DNA of 64,000 bases from Desulfocicer vacuolatum DSM 3385 (GTDB lineage Bacteria > Desulfobacterota > Desulfobacteria > Desulfobacterales > Desulfobacteraceae), in assembly GCF_900176365.1 (NCBI RefSeq), contig NZ_FWXY01000022.1:1-64000 (forward strand), written 5' to 3'. Every line of letters begins with the position of its first letter. Within the stretch, counting starts at the first letter, position 1. The notes under the pieces were generated by a model. That model saw nothing but the letters and a program-made list of their open reading frames with translations. It made no database searches and had not been told where the DNA came from. Both the position numbers and the translations under genes were made by a program. This document shows positions 1-8,137 of this stretch, piece after piece.

Positions 1-92
1 AACGCTTCAGCGGCAGTTAAGGTGAATTCTCCACCCCACTTCCCCGGGCCGTTGAACAAACCACTGCACGTGGACAAGCCAGTGAGTTAAAC
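1..92 (+). repeat. possible integron attC-like recombination site (left edge cut by window)
   Basis: The stretch ends in GTTAAAC (86-92), which fits the attC core GTTRRRY. The window opens with AAC, which fits the end of the partner core RYYYAAC. TCAGCGGC (7-14) pairs at six of eight positions with GCCAGTGA (78-85) just inside the cores, as expected for the L boxes. The four bases before position 1 are not visible, and no integrase gene is in view. A chance arrangement is possible. Confidence 0.3.
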
Positions 93-134
93 ATTACAAA
101 TTCTAATTCAGTTAAATCATCCTAAAGGTATAAT

Positions 135-389
135 ATGAAAAAACGAACTCTTTTCGTTGGAATGCTATTGCTATCTGCAATAATGTTCAGAATTATTTGC
201 GGTATTTTTGTTGTTCAGCCGATGGGTGCTATACCGGAGGGTGTTTCTATTGTTTATTTTAGATTTGGGTTAAACATGCCTTTCATTGCATCCGCTGATG
301 GTATTTTAGATGAATTTGGCGCTGGAGTTTCGTTGCTTGGGCGTGGGCTTGTTTTCCCTATGTGTCAGGATAGTTGTCTGAACCAGTGA
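135..389 (+). CDS. small hypothetical membrane or secreted protein
   Basis: An 84-residue protein of no recognised family. The N-terminus has two lysines and an arginine followed by a hydrophobic segment (about residues 6-28), so it is probably a signal peptide or one membrane helix. The rest is hydrophobic and glycine-rich, with two cysteines near the C-terminus. AAAGG at 124-128 gives a usable ribosome binding site 6 bases from the ATG. It stands alone between an attC-like remnant and a broken gene, so it could be a gene-cassette ORF. No function can be assigned. Confidence 0.4.
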   Translation: MKKRTLFVGMLLLSAIMFRIICGIFVVQPMGAIPEGVSIVYFRFGLNMPFIASADGILDEFGAGVSLLGRGLVFPMCQDSCLNQ

Positions 390-506
390 TTAAACGAAAA
401 ATTTTCAGATTTGGCTATTCTGAAACCCTTTATTTGTGGTCTACTGGCGGAAAAATGTTTCAACGTGAAACAAAAGAATAACCCATAACCATTATTACAT
501 CGAACA

Positions 507-540
507 GCTTGGGGCGGACTTTGTCCGACACACCCCAAGC
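507..540 (+). other. 13-bp stem hairpin with one-sided bulge
   Basis: GCTTGGGG (507-514) pairs with CCCCAAGC (533-540), and CGGAC (515-519) pairs with GTCCG (523-527) across a TTT loop. Bases 528-532 bulge on one side only. There is no T-tract, so it is not a typical terminator. It lies between a small ORF and a broken gene. A bulged imperfect hairpin would also suit a cassette recombination site, but no clean core sites flank it. Confidence 0.5.
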
Positions 541-594
541 CCCCTCCCTTTGGTCGGCTACCCTTGAATACAACTGTTGTTAAGGAGAATATTT

Positions 595-789
595 ATGAAA
601 AAGACTTTATTATTTGTTCCTCTGGTAATGTGCTTCATTTTTCCATCTTGAATTTTCGCAGCATCTATTCAAAAAGCAGAAATGCTCAAAGAACATGGTC
701 TAAAACATGAAGCCAAAAAAGAATTAATTGATTTATTATTTGAAAAATCTAATAGCGACAGCAAAACAAGCAATACTCGTAAAAGATAG
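595..789 (+). pseudogene. small secreted-protein gene interrupted by an in-frame TGA
   Basis: A good ribosome binding site (AAGGAG, 581-586) precedes an ATG that opens a 64-codon frame. Codon 19 (649-651) is TGA, inside an otherwise typical signal peptide: MKKTLLFVPLVMCFIFPS, stop, then IFAAS and a short charged mature region. A one-base change from TGG would restore a complete secreted peptide of about 64 residues. The mature part (about 40 residues, Lys/Glu-rich) is not recognised. The frame ends where the neighbouring truncated TetR gene also ends, which suggests a rearrangement junction near 790. Confidence 0.5.
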
Positions 790-791
790 GA

Positions 792-1022
792 TTAGTGAGC
801 CTGCAGAGATAGTGTGATCAAGGTGTCTGAGTAAAATTCAATGCCGGCAACGGTAAAGTCTTCCTTGCTTTTAAAATAATTATAAAAGGATCCTTTTGGC
901 ACCCCGACTTCATCCACAATGGCCTTGATTTCGGTGCCATTGTACCCGTAGTGTGAAAACAGACGTAACCCGATTTCAATAAGCCGGGTTCTGATTTTAT
1001 TTTTATGGATCGTTTTCTTCAT
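792..1022 (-). pseudogene. TetR-family regulator, truncated after the DNA-binding domain
   Basis: The frame gives a TetR N-terminal helix-turn-helix: an RLIEIGLRLFSHYGYNGTEI-type helix pair, then VPKGSFYNYFKSKEDF (recognition helix and following helix). Full TetR proteins are about 190-210 residues; this one stops after about 76, so the whole ligand-binding domain is missing. Homology appears to end near 810-815, and the last few residues are probably foreign sequence. The start used is MKKTIHK at 1022; an upstream in-frame ATG at 1052 is possible. It was probably cut by the event that brought in the small ORFs at its left. Confidence 0.6.
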
Positions 1023-1215
1023 AGGTGAAAAAAATATGACCGGTCGTGTCAATCGTAAATGGGACAGGTTGAAATAATTTTTTTCCGGTTTGCCCAGATT
1101 CTGTATATTTTCGGCAATTTTGTCGTTCAGGGTTTCTATGACGGCTTTTAAATTTTGCCTATTGCGAAAAACGGTGATATGAATTTTAAATCCAGGCTGG
1201 GATGATACTCGAATT

Positions 1216-1235
1216 GGAGGTTACCCCTCCTTTTT
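1216..1235 (+). terminator. weak terminator-like hairpin ahead of the eleven-gene block
   Basis: GGAGG (1216-1220) and CCTCC (1226-1230) form a short stem, followed by five T residues. It lies about 90 bases before the start of the large secreted-protein gene. It could be a terminator for upstream transcription or a leader attenuator. The stem is only 5 bp, so confidence is low. Confidence 0.3.
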
Positions 1236-1322
1236 ATACCTGGGTTCCTTTCTTTGGATATGGTCCCAGAGCTTTTTTTGATAAATCGCTTCTTTGAAGG
1301 CAGAAAACCAAGAGGTATGTTG

Positions 1323-4300
1323 ATGAAGACAAAAAAAATAAATCTCACCGCCTTGTTTTTTGGGGTTGTGACATTGCTATGCTGCAGCATTTCCCCGGCC
1401 CGTGCCGATATTCAAAAATACCGCCAGGATTTGAAACAAGCGGTTAGAACCCTGCCTGAAGCCTCAATTGTTCTTCATGACAAGCTGTTTGACACAGGGC
1501 AAGTGTTTGAAACAGTGGGTGTTTTTTCCGAGGCCAGACGGGCCTATCAATACCTGGATCTTATCTGGGACAAGTATCCGCCGACTGACAATGGGCGGCA
1601 TCAACTTTTAAAAAAGAAAATTGCCGCTCTGAAAAAAAAACAAGATACCCCCCTGGCCGGTGCCTTCACCCTTATAAAGGAAGATGCTTTAGGTCTTTAT
1701 CAAGAGGTCTACCACCCCGGGCAGCGGCTTGAGTGCCGTATTACCCGCAAGCAGCCGGGCGGTGTCTGGCTGCACCTTGTTCCGATCACCCCCTCTTTGG
1801 ATGAACAAGAGAAAAACCGTCAAACAACCTTGCCTGTCCTCTATCCTACCCCGGCACTTGATAATACCCTTCAGGTTCAACTGCCCGATGTGCCGGCAGA
1901 ATATATGTTGAATGTTTATGACAGCAGGGGTCTTTTCTTGACCCAAAAAAATATTTCCATACAAAAGCCGGTTGGATGGGCGGGAAAACTCAAGGTGGAA
2001 ACCCGGGGGTATCCGGGACTGGGGGGGACGGCCATCGCCCCGGGCTACGAGTTTAATGGGGTTATTCACAACTCCCAGGCATGGCTCACCGGTGTAAAAG
2101 GAAAACGTCCCTGGGTGGGGCTGTTCAGAAAAGAGACCCCTGATGATTCTAAAAAACATATAACCTATTGGTACATAAATCAAAAAGAAGAATTTACCCG
2201 GGTAAAGTATCGGATAAAAGAACCCGGAGAATATCAATTGCGCATTTTCAGCGAGGACAGCAAAGATCAACACCTTTTGCTGAAGGTCGACCTCATGGTC
2301 GGCAACCCTCAACCCGTAAAATTGGTAAAAGGATTTAGCACCTCTGGTTCCTTTCTGGTTTTTGATAAAAAACAGCGGATCGAAATTGCAGGCAGTGGCC
2401 TTGGACTTGATGTCGCCCAAAAGCCGGATTTTCATTGTCTTGTGGTGCCATCATGGTTTGCGCCCAAAGATATCAGGCACGGGTTAAACCATGCCCTTTC
2501 GGAAAGGCATAAATTCTTAGGCAGACCCAACCTCAGGGTGGACCTGCCACAGACAGGGGGCAGTTACGATATCCTATATTATCCCCATTGGCGATCCCTT
2601 AAATCGCAGGCACCTGCCAAAAAACTGGCCGTGGTCCAGATTAAAGGAAAAGATTATGTTAAACTTGTATTGCCCCAGACAAATTACTTGCCAGGGGCGA
2701 ATATTCGTGCAGGCATCCATGTGGGTGGCGACCCAGGAGATCTGAATGCCTTTCTTCTGCCTGGAGAACATCTGCAGGTTAATACACATAAAGCCAAATA
2801 TGTCAGGAACAAACGGTATGCCGTTTCCCTAAATAAAAACGCGTATACCGATGGCAGCGGCTGGTTTGATATCACCGCCCCCTTGACCCCTGGTCACTAC
2901 TTTCTCACAGTCTACAATAGAGCTCAGCTTTGCGCAGCCCTTCCTTTGACCATTGTCGCAAAAGAACAAGCCGGAGCCCTCATCCAGGTGGCACAAGGGC
3001 CCTACCAGACTCAAATGCCCTTTAAATATAAAGTCTTTCAACCGGTTGACGGGATTCCAGAGTACGGGATCGCCAGGTTCATTAAAGATGAGAAAGAGGT
3101 GCTGAAACAAAATCTTTACAAGCAGTACATGGATTATCCAGGGAGTATCAAGGCCCCTGAAGAAGCCGGCACCTACCAGATACTCTTTTTTGTCAAGGGC
3201 GATGAACAACCAAAGGCCCAGACCAGTGTCACTTTTTTTGATAAAGCAAAGATGGTCCGGCCAAAGACTGACCCTGACGCATCTTCCATCAGCCCTGAAG
3301 CGGTTGCCGCTTTTGGGAACAAGGATCGGCTTGAAGATTCAGATTTTGCTCAATTTAATCTGTTTGCCTCCCGGTTTGTACCGGGACAGGAGATGCTGAT
3401 TAATTATTCAATTCCTCAAACCCTGCCGGCCTGCCTTGTCCTTCTCCCTAAAGGGCCGGCGCCGTCATCACTTGCCCGGGCCCTCAAACAGGCCCTGACG
3501 GTGAAGAAACTGGATTCTCACAAAGATATTATTACCCTGACCGCACCGGAACCCGGCAGTTACCGGCTCTATGTTTATGATACCCTTCAATGGACCAAGG
3601 CTGGCCCTCCAAGCCTGATCACCCAGATGGAATTCACGGTACAGGATGTTTACCACACAAAAATAATCACACCTGAGCCTGCCTTTGCCAAAGGGAATCT
3701 TGTGCTCACGGCAAACACAGATCCTGAGCCTGGATTTTCCCGAATTTTTAAAGATGTGTATCTTTATTCCGAGGATATCAATACCGTTCACAACCGCCCA
3801 GGTTCATTGGCCAAAGCCAGGTTTAAAAAAATCAAAGAAAATGTGTTTCAAGCCATTCTTTCATTGGATGTTGAACCCGGCAATTATCAGTTGGTTATGG
3901 GTGGTTTTAAGACAGCATATCCCATCCGGCTGACCTCCCCCCCAACACTGAGCCCCAAAGCAGAGGTCCATGTGACGGATTCAAACATCATCCCCAATGG
4001 GCTTACAACAATACAGCTTCATCCGTCTTCAACCTGGAACGATCCTCTGACCTGGGCCCTGGCCGGGGAAGATGACCAGGGAAATATTGGGTTTATCCAT
4101 GGGCCGGAAATCATCAAATCGACCCAGGGAAGGGTCATACAAACCACTTTAACCGCACCGACAAGACCCGGTGAATACCATGTTTGTTTCTGGGAGGGTA
4201 CGGGCAAAGAAGATTTTTTTGACCTTCCGGCATCGGCAGTTCGCCGTACCGTGAATGTTCGCCTTGATAAAAGATACCTGGCCGTTCATCAGCCAGAAGT

Positions 4301-6593
4301 TGAGCTTCAGGCCTATTTTGCACAGAACAAGGCCTTGTATGCCGGTATGCACACAACAGGCCGTTTCACGGCCTCCATTGCCTATGACCCAAGTGCCTGG
4401 ATCGGTATCCTGCCCAAAGCCGTTGATCTGAAAAATACAGATTCAGCTGCCGCAAGAAAAGCGGCCATCGCATTGATTAATCTGGGTGGTAAAGACAGGG
4501 GAACTTTTTCTCTGCGCATGCCGGAAACACCTGGCAGATACCAGCTTTGCATGTACGACAATGCCAAAAACGGCCGTTTGATGCTCCACCGCACCATCAT
4601 CCTGGACCTTCCGGATATGGAGCATCTTGAACAGGTAGCCAATGAACAGGCAGACGCCTTCCTCGAGGCCCTGCCGGATTATGATGAGGATATAAAGGCC
4701 ATTGAAAAGATACATCAGGATCAGTATGAAAAAAATCTTGAGGTGCCGAGTTTGACGCCGATTTCAGTTCCCCCTGAACTTTTAAAACAGCTTGAAGGCA
4801 GAAGCGATTCGGCAAAGCGCACCATACTTTCTCAGTACATTCTTGCCATAATTTCTCCATCCTCAGCCTGTGCCGCAGGCAAGGAAAAAAAAGATTGCGA
4901 GACCGATATCGATTTGGCCCTTGAAAACATGCGCAAGGTGAACATTAACTTTGGAGACGGGGTTGATTTAAGGCGTGTGGTCGGCGAGCTGGCCACCAAA
5001 ATGGCAACAGACCTGGTTATGGGTCAGAAACACGTGGCCCAGGCAAAAGCCTATTATGACAAAACCCAAGGGTACTACGACAAGGCCATGAAACTCAAAT
5101 CCAATGTTGAAAAAAATGGCTGGGAAGAGGGGGTCAAAGGGGCACTCTGGGATAGCACACAGGCCATGCTCAAGACCTGTGTGACCGGAGACTGCCTGTC
5201 CAGGCTGGGCAAAAAAGCCATCGAACACAAGCTCAAAAGTTATAATCCCCTGAAAATGACCCCGGATCAGCAGGCGGCCTGGAAAAAGGAGTACACCCGG
5301 ATGGTGGTTCTTCTGGACGACAATGATCTCAAAGAATTGCAAAAAAAGACCGCAAAGTTTGCTGATCTTGCAGGACAGCTCAGTGTGCCGAATCCAGATG
5401 CCAAAGCCCTTGAAATGGCCCGGGCAGCTGCCATCAACACCATGAAAGGTGCCACCATGGCCATGGTGACTAAAATTCCAGGATGGTCTGCTGTGAAAGC
5501 CTATTATGAAACCCTCAACGTCCTGAGAGGTGGGCTTATTAACGCCGAAACCGTTGATTTTATGGATGAATACAGAAAACTGAGAGCCGAAGGCGGCACC
5601 ATCTCCCAGGTGAATGATATTTTGAGCGGCAGGGGGGCTAACTATTTAAGAACCTCACTGCGCAACCGAATCGAAGCCAACCCAAAAGGATACAAAGAAT
5701 TTTTAACCCCTGAAAACAGGCGCCTGGCCATAAAGGGGCTGCCCATCAAGTTAGATGCACAGGAAATTGACGATACCGTCATGGGCCATCTGGAAAAATG
5801 GTACCAGAAAGAGAAAAAAGACAAGGGCCAGGATAAATTCTACAAGGAGATGAAAGATGCCTGGTACAATAGTAAATGTAAGTTTGATTCTTATATGACC
5901 CAGGTAAAGGGCAAAAGTTTTTTTGATACGGTCAAGGAAGGCTCCAGTCACCTTTATGACAAAGCATCGGGGCTGGCCTCAGGCAAACAGACCTATTCAT
6001 CGATGACATGTGCCCGAAAAGCCCTTGCCTTTAAAAGTTATCTGGACCTGAGAGCCCAGGTGCTTCAGCAGATGGCCAGCTGGCAGGGCAAAGACGGTGC
6101 ATGCCAGATTGGAAAAATAGAAAACCAGCGGCTGCAGGACCAGCTGGTCTGTGAAGCCTTGATAAACCCGGGGTCCTATAAACAAATCATGGCCGCCAAT
6201 GCAAAGGCCTGCGGTGCACTGCCCAAACCCCTGCCCCCCAAGAGCACTCCCAAGGTAAAGGAATTGTCTAAAAAGGCCACACGGGCCATAGAAGTGTTGT
6301 TAAAGAGAAGCGGGAACATCAAGGTATTAAAATGCCTGTGCAACCGTTATTCGATCATGGGCTCAGGCTGTTCCTATCATCCTGAGCCGACCAAGGGACG
6401 CAGCCCCTCATGCGACAACCCGGGTCCTCCCTGCATGCAGGGCAACTGGGGCTGTGGGCGACGTGACATGGCTTCGGACAGCTATAGTCTTCAGGTCTGC
6501 CAGGTGGGAAAAGCAATCCGTGAATTCAAGCGCAAAGACAATAAAGGCTATCAAAAGTGGTTAGAGCAACGTAAAAAATATATGGCCAAATAA
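1323..6593 (+). CDS. giant secreted protein with repeated beta-sandwich-like domains
   Basis: A 1756-residue exported protein and the first gene of the block. The start at 1323 is preferred because AGAGG (1311-1315) sits 7 bases upstream and the product then begins with a clean signal peptide (MKTKK, hydrophobic core, ARA-D cleavage). At least nine segments end in a P-G-x-Y-x-hydrophobic strand (EPGEYQLRIF, TPGHYFLTVY, EAGTYQILFF, EPGSYRLYVY, RPGEYHVCFW, TPGRYQLCMY and others). This is the signature of repeated Ig-like beta-sandwich domains over roughly residues 100-1100. The remainder is mainly alpha-helical and charged, ending in a Cys-rich segment with CLC, CSYH, CDNPGPPC and WGCGRR. No family is recognised with certainty. 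It is probably periplasmic or surface-exposed and may be the scaffold or sensor of this system. Confidence 0.85.
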   Translation: MKTKKINLTALFFGVVTLLCCSISPARADIQKYRQDLKQAVRTLPEASIVLHDKLFDTGQVFETVGVFSEARRAYQYLDLIWDKYPPTDNGRHQLLKKKIAALKKKQDTPLAGAFTLIKEDALGLYQEVYHPGQRLECRITRKQPGGVWLHLVPITPSLDEQEKNRQTTLPVLYPTPALDNTLQVQLPDVPAEYMLNVYDSRGLFLTQKNISIQKPVGWAGKLKVETRGYPGLGGTAIAPGYEFNGVIHNSQAWLTGVKGKRPWVGLFRKETPDDSKKHITYWYINQKEEFTRVKYRIKEPGEYQLRIFSEDSKDQHLLLKVDLMVGNPQPVKLVKGFSTSGSFLVFDKKQRIEIAGSGLGLDVAQKPDFHCLVVPSWFAPKDIRHGLNHALSERHKFLGRPNLRVDLPQTGGSYDILYYPHWRSLKSQAPAKKLAVVQIKGKDYVKLVLPQTNYLPGANIRAGIHVGGDPGDLNAFLLPGEHLQVNTHKAKYVRNKRYAVSLNKNAYTDGSGWFDITAPLTPGHYFLTVYNRAQLCAALPLTIVAKEQAGALIQVAQGPYQTQMPFKYKVFQPVDGIPEYGIARFIKDEKEVLKQNLYKQYMDYPGSIKAPEEAGTYQILFFVKGDEQPKAQTSVTFFDKAKMVRPKTDPDASSISPEAVAAFGNKDRLEDSDFAQFNLFASRFVPGQEMLINYSIPQTLPACLVLLPKGPAPSSLARALKQALTVKKLDSHKDIITLTAPEPGSYRLYVYDTLQWTKAGPPSLITQMEFTVQDVYHTKIITPEPAFAKGNLVLTANTDPEPGFSRIFKDVYLYSEDINTVHNRPGSLAKARFKKIKENVFQAILSLDVEPGNYQLVMGGFKTAYPIRLTSPPTLSPKAEVHVTDSNIIPNGLTTIQLHPSSTWNDPLTWALAGEDDQGNIGFIHGPEIIKSTQGRVIQTTLTAPTRPGEYHVCFWEGTGKEDFFDLPASAVRRTVNVRLDKRYLAVHQPEVELQAYFAQNKALYAGMHTTGRFTASIAYDPSAWIGILPKAVDLKNTDSAAARKAAIALINLGGKDRGTFSLRMPETPGRYQLCMYDNAKNGRLMLHRTIILDLPDMEHLEQVANEQADAFLEALPDYDEDIKAIEKIHQDQYEKNLEVPSLTPISVPPELLKQLEGRSDSAKRTILSQYILAIISPSSACAAGKEKKDCETDIDLALENMRKVNINFGDGVDLRRVVGELATKMATDLVMGQKHVAQAKAYYDKTQGYYDKAMKLKSNVEKNGWEEGVKGALWDSTQAMLKTCVTGDCLSRLGKKAIEHKLKSYNPLKMTPDQQAAWKKEYTRMVVLLDDNDLKELQKKTAKFADLAGQLSVPNPDAKALEMARAAAINTMKGATMAMVTKIPGWSAVKAYYETLNVLRGGLINAETVDFMDEYRKLRAEGGTISQVNDILSGRGANYLRTSLRNRIEANPKGYKEFLTPENRRLAIKGLPIKLDAQEIDDTVMGHLEKWYQKEKKDKGQDKFYKEMKDAWYNSKCKFDSYMTQVKGKSFFDTVKEGSSHLYDKASGLASGKQTYSSMTCARKALAFKSYLDLRAQVLQQMASWQGKDGACQIGKIENQRLQDQLVCEALINPGSYKQIMAANAKACGALPKPLPPKSTPKVKELSKKATRAIEVLLKRSGNIKVLKCLCNRYSIMGSGCSYHPEPTKGRSPSCDNPGPPCMQGNWGCGRRDMASDSYSLQVCQVGKAIREFKRKDNKGYQKWLEQRKKYMAK

Positions 6594-6640
6594 AGACGCA
6601 GGTGAATTTATAAAATTCTATTAATGAAAAAGAGGGGGCT

Positions 6641-7177
6641 GTGGCGGTTCAAAAAACAGAAAAGATAAGTGCCCGGTTACACGGAAAAACGCTGCGTATG
6701 CCGGTTTGCAGGCTGGCAGCCGGAATGGGCTTGGCAGTTTTCGCCGGTGCAGCTGCCGGATGGGGCAGGTATTGGTATGGGTATTTTGTATTGGGCCAGG
6801 GAACCCTTGCTGGGTTGTTCGTTCCCTGGGCGGCAGGGATTTTATGTCCAAGCACTTTAACGCCTGGAAAAACCATGAAAAAACCCGATTCCATGACCCA
6901 GGTTCTGATTTTTTTTGCCTGTTTCATGATTGCCCAGGCCATTGGATTCGGCCTGGCCCAGCCATGGTTTGAGCCTCTGGGCTGGCTGGGCCGGGTGATC
7001 CAGAACGATACCAAAGAGTCGATCTGGGGGATCACCCTTCTTGGAGGCGCGGTTGCAAAAAATTTTCAACTGGGGGTGAACGGGGTTTTCTGGATTTTTT
7101 TAAACCTGTTCGACCTTTTTTTCATGGTGTTTTTCCTGCTTGTGGGTGTTAACAGTCAGCCCGAGGACAACCAATGA
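6641..7177 (+). CDS. inner-membrane protein, four predicted helices
   Basis: A 178-residue hydrophobic protein of no recognised family. The GTG start follows GAGGGG (6632-6637) at short spacing. Four hydrophobic segments are visible, at about residues 24-46, 50-68, 85-106 and 145-170; the last is very Phe-rich. There is no obvious enzymatic motif. It overlaps the next gene by 4 bases (ATGA), so the two are translationally coupled. It probably anchors or partners the TPR protein encoded next. Confidence 0.75.
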   Translation: MAVQKTEKISARLHGKTLRMPVCRLAAGMGLAVFAGAAAGWGRYWYGYFVLGQGTLAGLFVPWAAGILCPSTLTPGKTMKKPDSMTQVLIFFACFMIAQAIGFGLAQPWFEPLGWLGRVIQNDTKESIWGITLLGGAVAKNFQLGVNGVFWIFLNLFDLFFMVFFLLVGVNSQPEDNQ

Positions 7178-7881
7178 TTAAATATGGCCGAATCCTGACC
7201 TTTTTTGCGGCTTTGGGATTGCTGGGGCTGGGCGTCTTTGTCCTGGATGCAAAAAAAGAATTGAATCTGGCGTATAAAGCCTATGAATACCGGGATATGG
7301 ACCAGGCCATGCGTCATGCCAGACGGACGCGTTTTGCCATGGGAAATGATAAAAAAATTATGGCAAAGGCCCTGAAACTGCAATATGCCATTGCCGTCCG
7401 GCTTGGCCATCCTGAAAAAGCAATCTCTCTTCTGGGTGAGGCCATCCAGCTTGAGCCAGACTGCGGTCTGTGTTATCTGCGAAGGGGAGATCTGGCCTAC
7501 ACGCAGAAAAATTATACGGCCGCCCTTGATGATTTTAAAAAAGGATTTGAAAATTCAGGCCCCTTGAAGCCTGCGACCGAATCCTATTATTATGCCCGCC
7601 GGGGACTGTCTTGCCTGGCCGTTGGCGAGAATAAAAACGCAGAGGCAGATTCCCGAAAGGCCCTGGCATCTGATCCGGGATCGGCTTTGGCCTTTTTCCT
7701 GGAATCAAAGGTGCGGGACAGGTTTGGTGACATTGACGGGGCTTATGGGAATGCCCTGAAAGCCTATGGTCTTGGCCGGAATAGCCCCGGTTTTTTTTCT
7801 TCTCAGGAAGGAGACTTCTGGTTACGATACTATGGGGATATTTCGATCCGGTATAAAGCGGCACACAGGCATGATCTGTGA
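7174..7881 (+). CDS. membrane-anchored tetratricopeptide-repeat protein
   Basis: A 235-residue protein with an N-terminal hydrophobic segment (about residues 7-25) acting as anchor or uncleaved signal. TPR-like helical hairpins follow: EKAISLLGEAIQLEPDCGLC, YLRRGDLAYTQKNYTAALDD and a third around SRKALASDPGSALAF. TPRs mediate protein-protein contacts, so a periplasmic adaptor role is likely. The start overlaps the preceding stop (ATGA). A 256-base gap with no convincing gene separates it from the vWA gene, the largest gap inside the block. Confidence 0.8.
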   Translation: MIKYGRILTFFAALGLLGLGVFVLDAKKELNLAYKAYEYRDMDQAMRHARRTRFAMGNDKKIMAKALKLQYAIAVRLGHPEKAISLLGEAIQLEPDCGLCYLRRGDLAYTQKNYTAALDDFKKGFENSGPLKPATESYYYARRGLSCLAVGENKNAEADSRKALASDPGSALAFFLESKVRDRFGDIDGAYGNALKAYGLGRNSPGFFSSQEGDFWLRYYGDISIRYKAAHRHDL

Positions 7882-8137
7882 CCTCATTATTTTACGAAAT
7901 CGTTGAGGGCTTGAAAGCCGGTGAATTTTTACTTTGTCCTATTGCCATATCCTTAGGGGGATATGCTGTGTCTCTTGACAAAGACCAATGCCTTGAGCTA
8001 ATAACCCGCATAGTGATAATACTCAATTTAGCAAGATGCGATAGAGCCCAGGCATTTTGCACACGTTCTGTGCTGAAAATGGCTGACAAAGGTCCGAAAT
8101 TAAGGAATTGCCTTAAGTAATACAGGAGGTTCGATTT

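Noticed and set aside
649-651. In-frame TGA read as selenocysteine
   Set aside because: It lies inside a signal peptide core, with no Sec-type context and no SECIS-like hairpin just downstream; decay by a TGG to TGA change is simpler.
7878-8120. An 80-codon frame from GTG between the TPR and vWA genes
   Set aside because: No ribosome binding site, no recognised family, several rare hydrophobic-Cys runs; the gap more likely holds an internal promoter of the block.
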